Part shown: one piece after another, positions 20,313-30,284 of the stretch
Position numbering within the stretch: position 1 is the stretch's first letter
Layout: each line of letters begins with the position of its first letter
Assembly: GCA_021927905.1 (NCBI GenBank)
Contig: BLLK01000069.1
Coordinates: 2,046,001-2,110,000 of the forward strand
Reading direction: 5' to 3'
Length of the DNA: 64,000 nt
From: Chaetoceros tenuissimus
Lineage: Eukaryota > Bacillariophyta > Thalassiosirophyceae > Chaetocerotales > Chaetocerotaceae
The notes under the pieces: model-generated
The model's input: the letters and a program-made list of their open reading frames with translations, nothing else
The model's database searches: none
Told to the model about the DNA's origin: nothing
Translations under genes and position numbers: made by a program

Positions 20313-20948
20313 ATGGAAGAGGAAAAGATACAAAGGCTTCATGACTCTTTGTCCAAGCTGAGAAAAGGAAAAGGTCTAGGAACTAACTCACAATTTAGTT
20401 GGAATGTACATGAGTCGATACCTCTCAAGAAAGATAAAGATGGCAATATGTACAGAGAAGATGGACTACCTGTTAATGGTTTATACTCTAATTTTCTGAA
20501 GCAAGGGTCTTATGATCCAAAGAAAGCTAAAGAAAATTCAGCCTTGAAGTATGGTGATGGAAGAGCTATTAAGCGTAACTTTGATGATATAAAATCTGTA
20601 GATGAAGAAGAAGCTCTAGTAAAGAAATCAAAGGAAGAGCGAAAAGCAGAGAAAAAAGCTGCCAAATTAGAAGCTAAAAAGCAGGCAAAGATAGAAGAAA
20701 AGAAAAGGTTAAAGCTCGAAGCAAAAAAAGCTGCGAAAAAAGCAGCTGCTGATAATAGTAATGTAGATGAACCACAGGAAGAAAAGAAAAAATCCAAAAA
20801 GGAAAAGAAAGAAAAAAAGAGCAAGAAAAAGTCGAAAACTGAGAAAGATGTCACCGATAGTGCAAATTCTTCATCAGATAAAAAGAAGAGAAAGTCAAGT
20901 GAAAAAGAAAAGAAAGTCAAGAAAAAGAAAAAGAGCAAAACATCGTGA
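20313..20948 (+). CDS. Lys-rich, probably nucleolar protein
   Basis: A 211-aa protein. Residues 1-85 are moderately structured (KLRKGKGLGTNSQFSWNVHE, then DGLPVNGLYSNFLKQGSYDPKKAK). The remaining ~125 residues are an extreme Lys/Glu/Ser array with repeated KKxKK blocks, typical of nuclear or nucleolar RNA-binding tails and predicted to be a charged single helix or disordered. No enzymatic motif is visible. The N-terminal block looks conserved but I do not recognise the family. Low-complexity composition makes homology calls on the tail meaningless. Confidence 0.65.
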   Translation: MEEEKIQRLHDSLSKLRKGKGLGTNSQFSWNVHESIPLKKDKDGNMYREDGLPVNGLYSNFLKQGSYDPKKAKENSALKYGDGRAIKRNFDDIKSVDEEEALVKKSKEERKAEKKAAKLEAKKQAKIEEKKRLKLEAKKAAKKAAADNSNVDEPQEEKKKSKKEKKEKKSKKKSKTEKDVTDSANSSSDKKKRKSSEKEKKVKKKKKSKTS

Positions 20949-21418
20949 TTTTTTAGATAAATGATATAGATTGTGATAAAGTTTCAATGGACTTTATACT
21001 ATGTGAATTTTTAATATTTTTATTACGGAAATGCGCTGTGTTACATTCATTTTTCTTAAAAGTCGAAATAGTTTGTAGCTACTTATTACTACAATGACGC
21101 GCTTCGTTCTTTTGGTCCTCAGAAAATGTCGCAACGGCCACAACAACGAATGAAATTGAATAGAAAAGAAGTGGCCGTCTCATCCATCTAATTTTGTCCG
21201 AATCTATCCCTATCGAATTGGGACTTATTGAGCTCATTACCTGATCCAATGGCTTCAAAACCATTCATAAAGGAAAATAAGATCTTCTAGGCTATTTTTG
21301 ACGTCATAAAATCATCAGCTTGCCATCAGCCACAGATTTCCCATAATTTTTACACAAACCCTCCGATCTTTGCTTTTCTTCCATAATTTTCTCAAACTTT
21401 CAATACCTTTCTCGAATT
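20949..21418 (+). promoter_or_regulatory. Pyruvate carboxylase promoter with palindromic CRE and CCAAT box
   Basis: The 470 bp before the carboxylase ATG contain TGACGTCA at 21299-21306 (113 bp upstream of the ATG) and CCAAT at 21246-21250. In Phaeodactylum, TGACGT elements in carbonic anhydrase promoters mediate CO2/cAMP repression through a bZIP factor; a similar role here is inference. The 61-aa minus frame (21079-21264) looks spurious. Confidence 0.5.
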
Positions 21419-24400
21419 ATGAAGATTGGATCTGTTGCAATAGCAGGACTTAGTGTCCTTGCTGCATCTGCCTTTACTAATGCTTTTCAACCAGCTGCTC
21501 TCGTTAGATCTGGGGTTCCATCTCGCTCTGTATCTTTTGGACCATTGAATGTTGCTACTGAGCCAGATGTAGATTCTACCATGGATTCACAAGCTGTCAC
21601 TAAACCAAGTGATAAGTTTGCTGTTCAGCCTTTCAAGAAAGTTCTTGCTTCCAACAGAGCAGAGATTGCTGTTCGTATTATGAGAGCGTGTACTGAGCTT
21701 AACATGTCTACTGTAGCAATCTATGGATACGAAGATCGTTATTCTCAGCATAGATGGGGAGCAGACCAATCTTTTATGCTTGATAAATTGGAGTCAGCAA
21801 CACCAATCTCCGCATACCTCGACATTCCACAAATTATTGACATCGCAAAGAAAAATGGAGTAGAAGCTATTCACCCTGGATACGGTTTCCTCAGTGAGAA
21901 CCCAGATTTTGCTAAAGCATGTAGAGACAATGGAATTGAATTTGTTGGACCTACTGTAGATAACTTGAATACTTTCAGTGACAAGACCAGTGCACGTACT
22001 GCTGCTATTGAAGCAAATGTACCAGTAGTTCCAGGAAGTGATGGAGCTCTTAACAGTGCTGAAGAAGTTGAGGAGTTTGTTGAGCAATACGGACTTCCTG
22101 TAATCCTCAAGGCAGCAATGGGAGGAGGAGGAAAGGGAATGCGTGTTATCAAGAACAAGGAAGATATCAAACCACTTTTCGAATCAGCATCCTCTGAGGC
22201 ATTGGCATCTTTCGGAGACGGAAGTGTATTCGTAGAGAAATTCATTAATCGTCCACGTCATATTGAGGTACAAATCATTGGAGATGGAACTGGAAATGTT
22301 GTACACTTGTATGAGCGTGACTGTAGTGTTCAAAGAAGACATCAAAAGGTAATTGAGATGGCACCAGCATGGTCTCTTCCAGATGAGTTGAGAGCAAAGC
22401 TTCACAAGTATGCAATGGATCTTACTTCCAGGGCTAACTACAAAAATGCAGGAACTGTTGAGTTCCTTGTTGACACCGCAACTATGGAGCCATACTTCAT
22501 CGAAGTAAATCCTCGTATTCAGGTAGAGCACACCGTTACTGAGGAAGTAACTGGAGTTGATGTTGTAAAGGCACAGCTTCGTATTGCTGCAGGAGCTACT
22601 CTAGAGGAGGCTGGATTGATTCAAGAGAACATTTCTGCACGTGGAGTTGCTATCCAAAGTCGTGTAACCACTGAGAATCCAGAAAAGGATTTCGCTCCAG
22701 ATACTGGTGGGTAAAAATGCAGAATTAGGATTCAAAACTTGTATGATTGCTAGAAAACTCATCGCCTTTTCATTTTCTTAGGTACAATTTCTGTATACCG
22801 TCACTCCGCGGGATGTGGAATTCGTATGGATGGAATTGGATACTCCGGAATGACTGTAACACCTTACTATGATTCCATGCTTTGTAAATATACTGTTCGC
22901 GGAAGTACTTTCGAGGAGGCACTTGCTCGTATGAAGCGTACTCTTCAGGAGTGCCGTATTCGTGGAGTGAAGACCAACATCCCATTCATCCTTAACGTAT
23001 TGACCCATCCAGAGTTCGAGACTGGTATTGTTACTACTTCCTTCATTGATGAGCATCCAGAACTAAAACAAATTAGTAGCTCTGAGTGGAACTTTGCATC
23101 TTCTGGACAGGCTTCCCAGAAAAGTGTTGGAACTACTGAGCGTTCCCTCCGTTATCTTGCAAATCTTGCTATCAATGGACACCCATCTGAACTTGGAGCT
23201 GATCCAAAGAAGATGTCTGGAAACCACAATGATTCCACTAAGAACACCCTTCCAGAGATTGAAATTCCAGATGCGGGTATGCGTCAAATCCTTCTTGAAC
23301 AAGGACCAGCTGGATATGCTAAGTTCGTTCGTGAAAATAAGGGAGTAATGCTTACTGATACTACTTGGCGTGATGCACACCAATCTCTTCTTGCTACTCG
23401 TGTACGTACTAGCGACCTTCTCCGTGCTGCACCATACACCAATGCTGCGCTTGCGAAGGCTTTCTCTCTTGAGATGTGGGGTGGAGCAACATTCGATGTT
23501 GCAATGCGTTTCTTGAATGAGTGCCCATGGGAGAGACTTGAAAAGCTTCGTGAAGCAGTACCAAATGTTCCATTCCAGATGCTTCTTCGTGGAGCAAACG
23601 CTGTTGGATACACTAACTACCCTGATAATGTTGTTTACAAGTTCTGTGAACAGGCTCAAAAGAGTGGAGTTGACGTTTTCCGTGTATTCGATTCTCTTAA
23701 CTATATCGATAACTTGAAGCTTGGAGTCGATGCTGCTGGAGCTGCTGGAGGATTTGTAGAGGGTGCTATGAGTTATACTGGAGATGTTGCAGATCCATCC
23801 AAGGGAAAATACAACCTTGAGTACTACCTTGATCTTGCACGTAAGCTTGTTGACATGGGAGTTCATTCTCTTGCTATCAAGGATATGGCTGGTTTGTTGA
23901 CTCCTCGTGCAACTACCATGCTTGTATCTGCTCTTCGTGAAGAACATCCAGATGTACCTATCCATGTTCATACCCACGATACTGCAGGATCTGGAGTTGC
24001 AAGTATGATTGCTGCAGCTCAAGCGGGTGCAGATGTTGTTGACTCAGCTATTGATGGTATGTCTGGTCTTACTTCCCAGCCATCTTTGGGAGCATTGGTT
24101 GCGAACATGGCTAATACCGACTTGGATACTGGAATTGATCTTAAGGATATTGGTCCTCTGAACACTTATTGGGAGAATGTTCGTCAATTGTATGCACCTT
24201 TCGAGAGTGGTCAGCTTTCTGGATCCTCTGATGTGTACCAGCATGAGATCCCAGGTGGTCAGTACACCAACCTTCTTTTCCAATCTCAGCAACTTGGACT
24301 CACTGAGAAATGGCCTGAGATTAAGAAGAAGTACGCTGAAGCAAACATCATCCTTGGAGATATTCCAAAGGTAACTCCTTCTTCCAAGGTTGTAGGAGAT

Positions 24401-25201
24401 CTTGCACAGTTCATGGTTGCTCAGAATCTTGACGCAGAAAGCATCCTTGCACAAGCAGATTCCCTTGCATTCCCACAGAGTGTTGTACAATACTTGCGTG
24501 GAGAGATTGGAATTCCTCCAGGTGGTTTCCCAGAACCTCTTCGTACCAAGGTATTGGAGGGACGCGGATTGGAGCCAGTAGAAGGAAGACCAGGAGCATC
24601 ACTCAAGGACTACGACTTCGAGGCTGCTGAGAGAAAGCTAAAGGCTACTTATGGAGAGAAGAATGTTTCTGAGAAGGATGTACTTTCACATGCTCTTTAC
24701 CCTGATGTATTTATTGACTGGAAGGCGTTCGAGAGTGTATACGGAGAGGTTGGAAATCTCCCTACCCATATCTTCTTGAACCCAATGGAGGAAGGAACTG
24801 AGATCGAACTCGAGACCGCTGTTGGAAAGACTTTCTTGATTAAATTGCTTTCCAAGGGACAAGTGAAGGAAGATGGAACCAGAGTCGTTGTATTCGAAGT
24901 TAATGGAGAACGTTGGTTCATGCCAGTAACTGATAATAGCCTCCAAACTGAGGGCTCTAGAAGAGAAAAGGCAACTGGTCCTGGAGCTGTTGGTTCTCCA
25001 ATGCCTGGAGTTATTGTCAAGATGAATGTGAAGGTTGGCGATGAGGTTAAGGAAGGAGAGGCTGTTGCAAGTTTGTCTGCAATGAAGATGGAGAGTAACA
25101 TCCCAGCAACTGCTACTGGAAAGATCAGTCGTATACTGGTTAACATCGGAGATAAGGTAGAGGGAGATGATCTTATCATGGAGATTGAAGAAGCAGAGTA
25201 A
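21419..25201 (+). CDS. PYC: Pyruvate carboxylase, probably plastid-targeted
   Basis: Two exons, 21419-22706 and 22782-25201, with a 75-nt intron (donor GTGGGT) inside APDTG|TISVY; 1235 aa. The N-terminus is a signal peptide followed by LAASAFTNAFQPA, an ASAFAP-type plastid motif. Biotin carboxylase: VLASNRAEIAVRI, AAMGGGGKGMRV, ERDCSVQRRHQK, IEVNPRIQVEHTVTE. Carboxyltransferase: LTDTTWRDAHQSLLATRVRT, MLLRGANAVGYTNYPD, RVFDSLNY, AIKDMAGLL. BCCP: SAMKMES, biotinyl Lys about 1198. The reaction is ATP- and bicarbonate-dependent conversion of pyruvate to oxaloacetate. Strong codon bias (GGA, GTT, CTT) relative to neighbours suggests high expression. The single-chain architecture matches the eukaryotic enzyme; the promoter carries TGACGTCA. 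Confidence 0.96.
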
Positions 25202-25485
25202 ACTACATGTATCAGATAACTTATTTCGAAAAAGAGCCAAAATATTATCGATCAATAATATTTCTACTCATAAAATAATAATTGCAATTTTAGACAGTTT
25301 ATATTAGTCATCATCTCATCATGAGAGTATGATCTAATAATTTTTCTCTTGCTTTTCTCACGTACGTACTTATGAGTTCTTAATCTCACATTTTTACCAC
25401 TCTCGTCCCATTGTTCAGGATTCTGATTCGATTATATTTATTTTGCTTAGGTGGTAATCTCCTATACCATACCACATATAGAGCA

Positions 25486-26364
25486 ATGGATCATCTAGCA
25501 GAAGCATTAGGAAATGCTAGGGGTTTCGCCTCCCGTCGGTCTTCTACATCTACAAGTACTCGACAAAGTGGACGGCCAAAGCCTGACACATCTTTATGTA
25601 GCTTTTGCAAATCTGAAGCAGCAGCAATATCAATTACCAAATCTTTAACAAAGAAAACTATACCTCTGTGCTTAGTACATTATTACACAACAAAGAATGC
25701 AAGGATAGACCCCAAGAAGGTTTCTATAATCGATAAAAATGCCACTAAACAACAACTCCCCTATGTCCAAGACATATTTGCCGAAGCCTTTTCTGAATTA
25801 CAAAAGGATATATTGAATGAGTCTGCACGAGCATTCAATGAAATGTCAAAGCGAGGTTCTGATCCGTTATCCATATTGAATGATCACTCATTTGTGAAGA
25901 AACCCAAAGTACAAATTTCTAAACCGCGGGCATTTTCAACAAAAGATGGATCAGTATCTGATGGCGGTTTCATGCGTCAAATAAATAAGAAAGAAGTAGA
26001 TTTAATTGAGCAGCAGCGCAATAGAATAAAAACACCAGCATCTAGTACACTTCATGCAGGTGATGTTATAAAGTTGGTCCAAAAAGAAAAAGCCAATCCT
26101 TATAAAAGGAGAAAAATTTCTTCGAAATCGAGCTGGGCACTGGTTCTTGAAGGCAAGACTACTAGTGATGATGCCCCGATAGAAAGTAATGAGCAAACCA
26201 TAAGTACATGCAAGTGCGGAGGAAAAGGTCTTATATTTGGTAACACAACGAGTAGAAACAATGATGTATCAAAGGCGGACATATGGGGGACAAGACGAGA
26301 TCATGATGTGGCGACAAGGTTTCAATGTCAAGCATGTGGTAAGATTTGGAATGAGTTGGAGTAA
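25486..26364 (+). CDS. Zinc-ribbon protein with TFIIS-like C-terminus
   Basis: A 292-aa protein from the ATG at 25486 (upstream in-frame sequence has no ATG). Residues about 36-60 have CSFCKS...PLCLVHYYT, a small CxxC...CxxH zinc site. The C-terminal ~45 residues (CKCGG...DIWGTRRDHDVATRFQCQACGKIWNE) resemble a TFIIS/RPB9-type zinc ribbon, with a basic-acidic loop and final CxxCGxxW. The middle is Lys-rich with KRRK, likely nuclear. A link to transcription is inferred from the ribbon only; lack of the DE pair argues against true transcript-cleavage activity. Confidence 0.65.
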   Translation: MDHLAEALGNARGFASRRSSTSTSTRQSGRPKPDTSLCSFCKSEAAAISITKSLTKKTIPLCLVHYYTTKNARIDPKKVSIIDKNATKQQLPYVQDIFAEAFSELQKDILNESARAFNEMSKRGSDPLSILNDHSFVKKPKVQISKPRAFSTKDGSVSDGGFMRQINKKEVDLIEQQRNRIKTPASSTLHAGDVIKLVQKEKANPYKRRKISSKSSWALVLEGKTTSDDAPIESNEQTISTCKCGGKGLIFGNTTSRNNDVSKADIWGTRRDHDVATRFQCQACGKIWNELE

Positions 26365-26446
26365 AGCTTTACTTATGGTGACAACTATTACTTTATATTA
26401 AAAAGACTTCTTTTTAGTACAAAAGCTATCAGTATTATTTCCCTTT

Positions 26447-27814
26447 CTAATCTCTCCACGACTCCTCAGTGACATCTGCAATGTATTGGTATTCTCTCAA
26501 TTGTCTGTTCCATACCATACCCTCCTTTGGAGCCTTTTCTTTTTGTATTTGTTCCAAAGATCTTTTGAGTTCCTCCTCTTCTGCCTTCTTCCTTGCAAGT
26601 TCTTCAGCTGCAGCTGTCTCGGCTGCCTCCTTTGCCCTTTTCTCATCTCTATCTTTCTTTGCCTTCTCATGCACGACTTGAACGAGGCCCAATTTCTCTT
26701 CAATTGCATCGCATAATTTCTGTTCCTCTTCATCTGCGGTCACTGTTCCAGTTAGCCAGATCAAATATCTTTTCAATTCAAACTCTAGTTCCCTTTTACT
26801 TTCTGCAATAGAATGTAACTTCCTTCTGTGATTAGCGAGACTATCAATCATTTTATTTACGTTTGAATGTAATTGTATTAGCTCATCACCAACTTCTTGA
26901 ACATCTTCTTGCTCATCGACACTTTTGGACATGAATTCTTCTGAAGTTATGGATGATATCATTCGTGAAACAGATTGGTACTCGTCTTCCAATGCCTCCA
27001 ATTGCTGAATCTTTTCCATAAATGTTGAAGTGGACAAAACTTGCGAACGCTTCTTCGTACTGCTCTGTTTACTCTTTTTGCGCTTAGGACTAACTTTTGC
27101 CTCCAGTGATCTTCGTCTCTTTGAACCTGCAGCTCCAAACGTTGATTTTTGTTCAGTCGAAGATGATTGGACAGCAGCTGAGAAATTTGACACATTCAAA
27201 AGACTAGGTGTGGAATTACCAAACTCATCCTCTTCATCGTCATCATTATCATCTCCGAAAAGATCTTCATCGTCATCAGAGCTTTCATCTTTTTTGGATT
27301 GAACATTAGATGTCGACGATTGAAGGTTAGACTGTGTTTGTGGATAATTATTACTACTTGTATTACTTGTAGGTGGAGAAGATTGCTGTGGCGTTTGTCT
27401 CGCGACAGAATTGCCTCCCCTATATTGCTCTAATCCTGCCAAAATATCAGTCACAAATCTCAAACTAAATACAAATCTATCCCCTAGAATTTTTACTGTT
27501 CTTCGAACTTTCTCTGTACTCGATGGATCTCTTTCACAAATAAACCGTAAACTAGAACCAAGTACTGGGCCAAATGCTTCTAGAAACTTGGTTCCCCTGT
27601 TTCTCTTTGAGGTTTGCAATACCTCATTTGCTACATATAGTAAAGGCAACATTTGAGAACTCTGACACGATTGGAGAACATTGCGCCATTCCGATACTGC
27701 CATTTCAGGTCCATCATAGAAACTCATCATAGCAGCCGCGGATGCTTGGATTGTTGGTGCTGTAAGATCTGTAGAGGACAGCTTTGCCCTCAAACTCGTG
27801 ACATCCCTTCCCAT
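26447..27814 (-). CDS. RPRD1: RPRD/Rtt103-like CTD-interacting protein
   Basis: A 455-aa protein. Residues 1-135 form a CID: all-helical, with SEWRNVLQSCQSSQMLPLLY, ANEVLQTSKRNRGTKFLEAF and VRRTVKILGDRFVF. CIDs bind the phosphorylated C-terminal repeats of RNA polymerase II. An acidic Asp/Ser linker, a Lys/Arg patch (SKRRRSLEAKVSPKRKKSK, a likely nuclear signal) and a coiled coil (about 270-440, ending in KAKKDRDEKRAKEAAETA) follow, the RPRD1/Rtt103 order. Likely role: Pol II termination or CTD dephosphorylation. It converges with the zinc-ribbon gene (82 bp between ends). Confidence 0.82.
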   Translation of the reverse strand: MGRDVTSLRAKLSSTDLTAPTIQASAAAMMSFYDGPEMAVSEWRNVLQSCQSSQMLPLLYVANEVLQTSKRNRGTKFLEAFGPVLGSSLRFICERDPSSTEKVRRTVKILGDRFVFSLRFVTDILAGLEQYRGGNSVARQTPQQSSPPTSNTSSNNYPQTQSNLQSSTSNVQSKKDESSDDDEDLFGDDNDDDEEDEFGNSTPSLLNVSNFSAAVQSSSTEQKSTFGAAGSKRRRSLEAKVSPKRKKSKQSSTKKRSQVLSTSTFMEKIQQLEALEDEYQSVSRMISSITSEEFMSKSVDEQEDVQEVGDELIQLHSNVNKMIDSLANHRRKLHSIAESKRELEFELKRYLIWLTGTVTADEEEQKLCDAIEEKLGLVQVVHEKAKKDRDEKRAKEAAETAAAEELARKKAEEEELKRSLEQIQKEKAPKEGMVWNRQLREYQYIADVTEESWRD

Positions 27815-28169
27815 ATTTGATGATCGAATTATTTGAAATGTAAAGACCTGGATTGTTGTATGATCACTAGATTACAATAGAGTACTACTGTAGTGCCTAT
27901 GTATGGTGCGTACGAGTAAGTCTACTAGCTAGTAAGTAAGTTGGATCTGAGATGTTGCGATGTTGCTCAAGCTCCTGAGCCCCCCTTCTCCAAAGCCCCC
28001 CCCTTCGTCTTCTCCCTCCTCAACCGCCAAATACGAGTAAATTCAAATTTGACCTCATTTTTTCCACGAGAATTACATGCGTCATGTCTCCATAGTGCAC
28101 TAATAAATAAAGTAAAATACCTTCACAGAAGAAAATGTGTAGATAATATTTTGTCTAGACTTTGATACA
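27815..28169. other. Divergent promoter region, RPRD / cyclin-Q
   Basis: A 355-bp head-to-head promoter region with no gene. It contains a C-rich run around 27981-28010 (CCCCCCTT repeated), unusual in this AT-rich window. No motif can be assigned to a factor. Confidence 0.4.
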
Positions 28170-29039
28170 ATGATTCATTGCAGACCTCTGCTACCTAAAG
28201 AGCATCTCTACGAAAATAAATCTCATCAATGTGTGATTGATAGCACTCCATTTTTGCGACGAATCTTGACAAAAATCTATGTAGCACATGCAACACTAGA
28301 GCTTGGTACTGAGACAAGATTTGCAACATTTCAAATATTCCATCGGTGTCTTTCGCATTATATACATCATAATATAAAGTGCTCAAAGGAACATTTGACT
28401 GAGAATGGTGGCAATAATGAATTATCGACAAAACAAAAACAAGAATTGAGTTCGTTGGCAGTAGCTTCGATATTTTTGGGATGTAAATTGTGCAATGAAC
28501 ATCGAAGGCTTCGAGATGTTATAAATATTAAGCATGTCCTACAAATGGAGGATGATGTGGACGTTGGAGTGAATGAAATCAATGAACATAAACCTCCGCC
28601 TTCCTTAGATGAAGAATATTGGAAACAAAAGGAAGAAATGGTACGAATAGAGCAAACTTTGTTGAGAATAATTGATTTTGATGTCAATGTTTCTTTTCCG
28701 CATCGAATTATGATTTTAACATGGGAAAAGATAATAGAGAAGCTGGAAGAAAAGAAAACAGGTGATTTGGATGAAAAGTCTCTGCATTATTGGAGATGCA
28801 TTTTACACAACTCCTGGAAGAGACTGAATTCCATTTTGTTCAATGTAGATTGTATGGTATGTAGTTGTTCATCTCTCGCTTGTGCTGCTTTATCGCTGGC
28901 TATAGAAGATACAAAAGCTCAGGTACCTGACTCTATGAGTATATGTGACAAAATTGATTTTGAATGGTGGGTTTGGTTAGATGTTACATCTGATGAGTTG
29001 TCAAAAGTGAAAGATAAAGTATCAAAAGCAGCTATGTAA
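28170..29039 (+). CDS. CCNQ: Cyclin-Q (FAM58/cyclin M) like
   Basis: A 289-aa protein with a cyclin box. RFATFQIFHRCLSHYIHHN, VASIFLGCKLCNEHRRLRDVINI and the DEEYWKQKEEMVRIEQTLLRIIDFDVNVSFPH segment follow human cyclin-Q/FAM58 closely, including the RLRDVIN motif and the second-fold WxxxxxDELSK-like tail. FAM58 cyclins activate CDK10, which acts on ETS factors and ciliogenesis; the partner in this organism is not known. It is intronless, transcribed away from RPRD. Cyclin-K/L/T relatives are the main alternative. Confidence 0.8.
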   Translation: MIHCRPLLPKEHLYENKSHQCVIDSTPFLRRILTKIYVAHATLELGTETRFATFQIFHRCLSHYIHHNIKCSKEHLTENGGNNELSTKQKQELSSLAVASIFLGCKLCNEHRRLRDVINIKHVLQMEDDVDVGVNEINEHKPPPSLDEEYWKQKEEMVRIEQTLLRIIDFDVNVSFPHRIMILTWEKIIEKLEEKKTGDLDEKSLHYWRCILHNSWKRLNSILFNVDCMVCSCSSLACAALSLAIEDTKAQVPDSMSICDKIDFEWWVWLDVTSDELSKVKDKVSKAAM

Positions 29040-29099
29040 AAACTATAGTAAGCCAGCTGCTAGAACTATGACTTCCTGCTTTAACTTAACTACTTTTAA

Positions 29100-29939
29100 C
29101 TAATTCCATTCATTAGAAGCTTGCCCACTGTAACCATCGTAGCTCTGATATGTATCTTCATTATGTGCATAATCTTGTGAATCGTCAAAGGTTCCATAGC
29201 TAGTCTCTGCAGCGGTAGATGCTTTCACTTGAGCCGCATTCCATGTTACTTTGGTGAATAGTTGACATTGAACCAAAAATAAAAAGTTTGAAAGAGTTCT
29301 GCCTACATAGATTTCCCTTAAAACCAATTTTGAAGGAACTAAAACTAATCTCATGATGTTGTACGCCATCAAAGTCATTTCCATCAACTTATTCAGATTC
29401 AGAATGGCCTTCATACGCTTCTTTCCCATCGATCCACTACTCATGACGGAGCCAGCCATTCCTGCCATATTTCCAATGAATAATAGCACAGGAGGAATGA
29501 CGAAGAACAGCCTAGTAGCTCCACTAAATGATTGATCTGCAAGTTCATAATGATGCACAGATCTCCACATTAAGATGAAGAAAAAGAGCCCGATGCTACC
29601 TTTGGAAACCGATGCTAGTAACTTCATTTTACCATCCTCCTCTCTTGGACTAGCTGCATCAAGAGGAGTTTGATGCTCGTATTTGTATTGTTGTTGTTGA
29701 CGCCATGCTTCTAGCCGCTCTTCTACTGACTCATTTTGCATTCCAATATTTTCACCTTCCCATTGATCTGGCTGGTATTGACCAGGTGGATTCTGACCAT
29801 ACTGGTTCCCCCCTCGTAGTTTTACAATCGAATTTTGGGTAGCTAAAGTTGGATTTCGTATTCTAGTGACAAAAGATGGTTGCCGGAGACCGTGAGTAAC
29901 CTGCAACAACCCTAACGATAAAGCACCTAATACTTTCAT
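29100..29939 (-). CDS. Unknown secretory-pathway membrane protein
   Basis: A 279-aa protein from the ATG at 29939. A signal peptide (about 1-17, VLGALSLGLLQVTHG) is followed by NSIVKLRGGNQ, a Gln/Pro-rich segment, then at least two hydrophobic segments (GSIGLFFFILMW; LFFVIPPVLLFIGNMAGM) and helices with Met/Leu runs. The C-terminal ~50 residues are Tyr/Ser/Asp-rich. I do not recognise the family. An LRGG motif shortly after the presequence occurs in several diatom precursors and may be a processing site. Converges with the cyclin-Q gene. Confidence 0.65.
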   Translation of the reverse strand: MKVLGALSLGLLQVTHGLRQPSFVTRIRNPTLATQNSIVKLRGGNQYGQNPPGQYQPDQWEGENIGMQNESVEERLEAWRQQQQYKYEHQTPLDAASPREEDGKMKLLASVSKGSIGLFFFILMWRSVHHYELADQSFSGATRLFFVIPPVLLFIGNMAGMAGSVMSSGSMGKKRMKAILNLNKLMEMTLMAYNIMRLVLVPSKLVLREIYVGRTLSNFLFLVQCQLFTKVTWNAAQVKASTAAETSYGTFDDSQDYAHNEDTYQSYDGYSGQASNEWN

Positions 29940-30284
29940 TTTTGTATAGATTGTAAGAAACTTTCTATTATGTATATATCTATTATGATCACTCTGGAAC
30001 TGTGTTTGTAAGAGGAACACTTGTAACAAAATTAAACATCAGATGATGTGTGTGATGGAACGCGGAGGATAATCTTTCCTTTGCTTTTTTGGAGGGGGTG
30101 AGTATCTTCCCACTAAGTAAGTTTTCGAAATATGGGACTGACTCGCCTCGACGGAGCTGAATTTTTAAAAAAGAATGCTTTGGTGCGATGCAATAACACT
30201 GATACATAGATAGTCAAGTATCGCTATTCGTTATTTTTTTATAATCTCTCGTACCATAACTTCAGACTTTGCACTTTGTCACAT
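29940..30284. other. Intergenic
   Basis: No gene supported. Holds the promoter of the unknown membrane protein (minus) and the 3' flank of the PPR gene. The 72-aa minus frame 29989-30207 is not supported by any family. Confidence 0.35.

Noticed and set aside
22700-22790. Apparent stop in pyruvate carboxylase
   Set aside because: The TAA lies inside a 75-nt GT-AG intron; splicing at GATACTG|GTGGGT restores DTGTISVYRH, as in the family.
23063-24490. Long minus-strand frames of 319 and 148 aa across the carboxylase
   Set aside because: Shadows caused by the strong codon bias of the coding strand, with Cys/Ser/Arg-rich composition and no homology.
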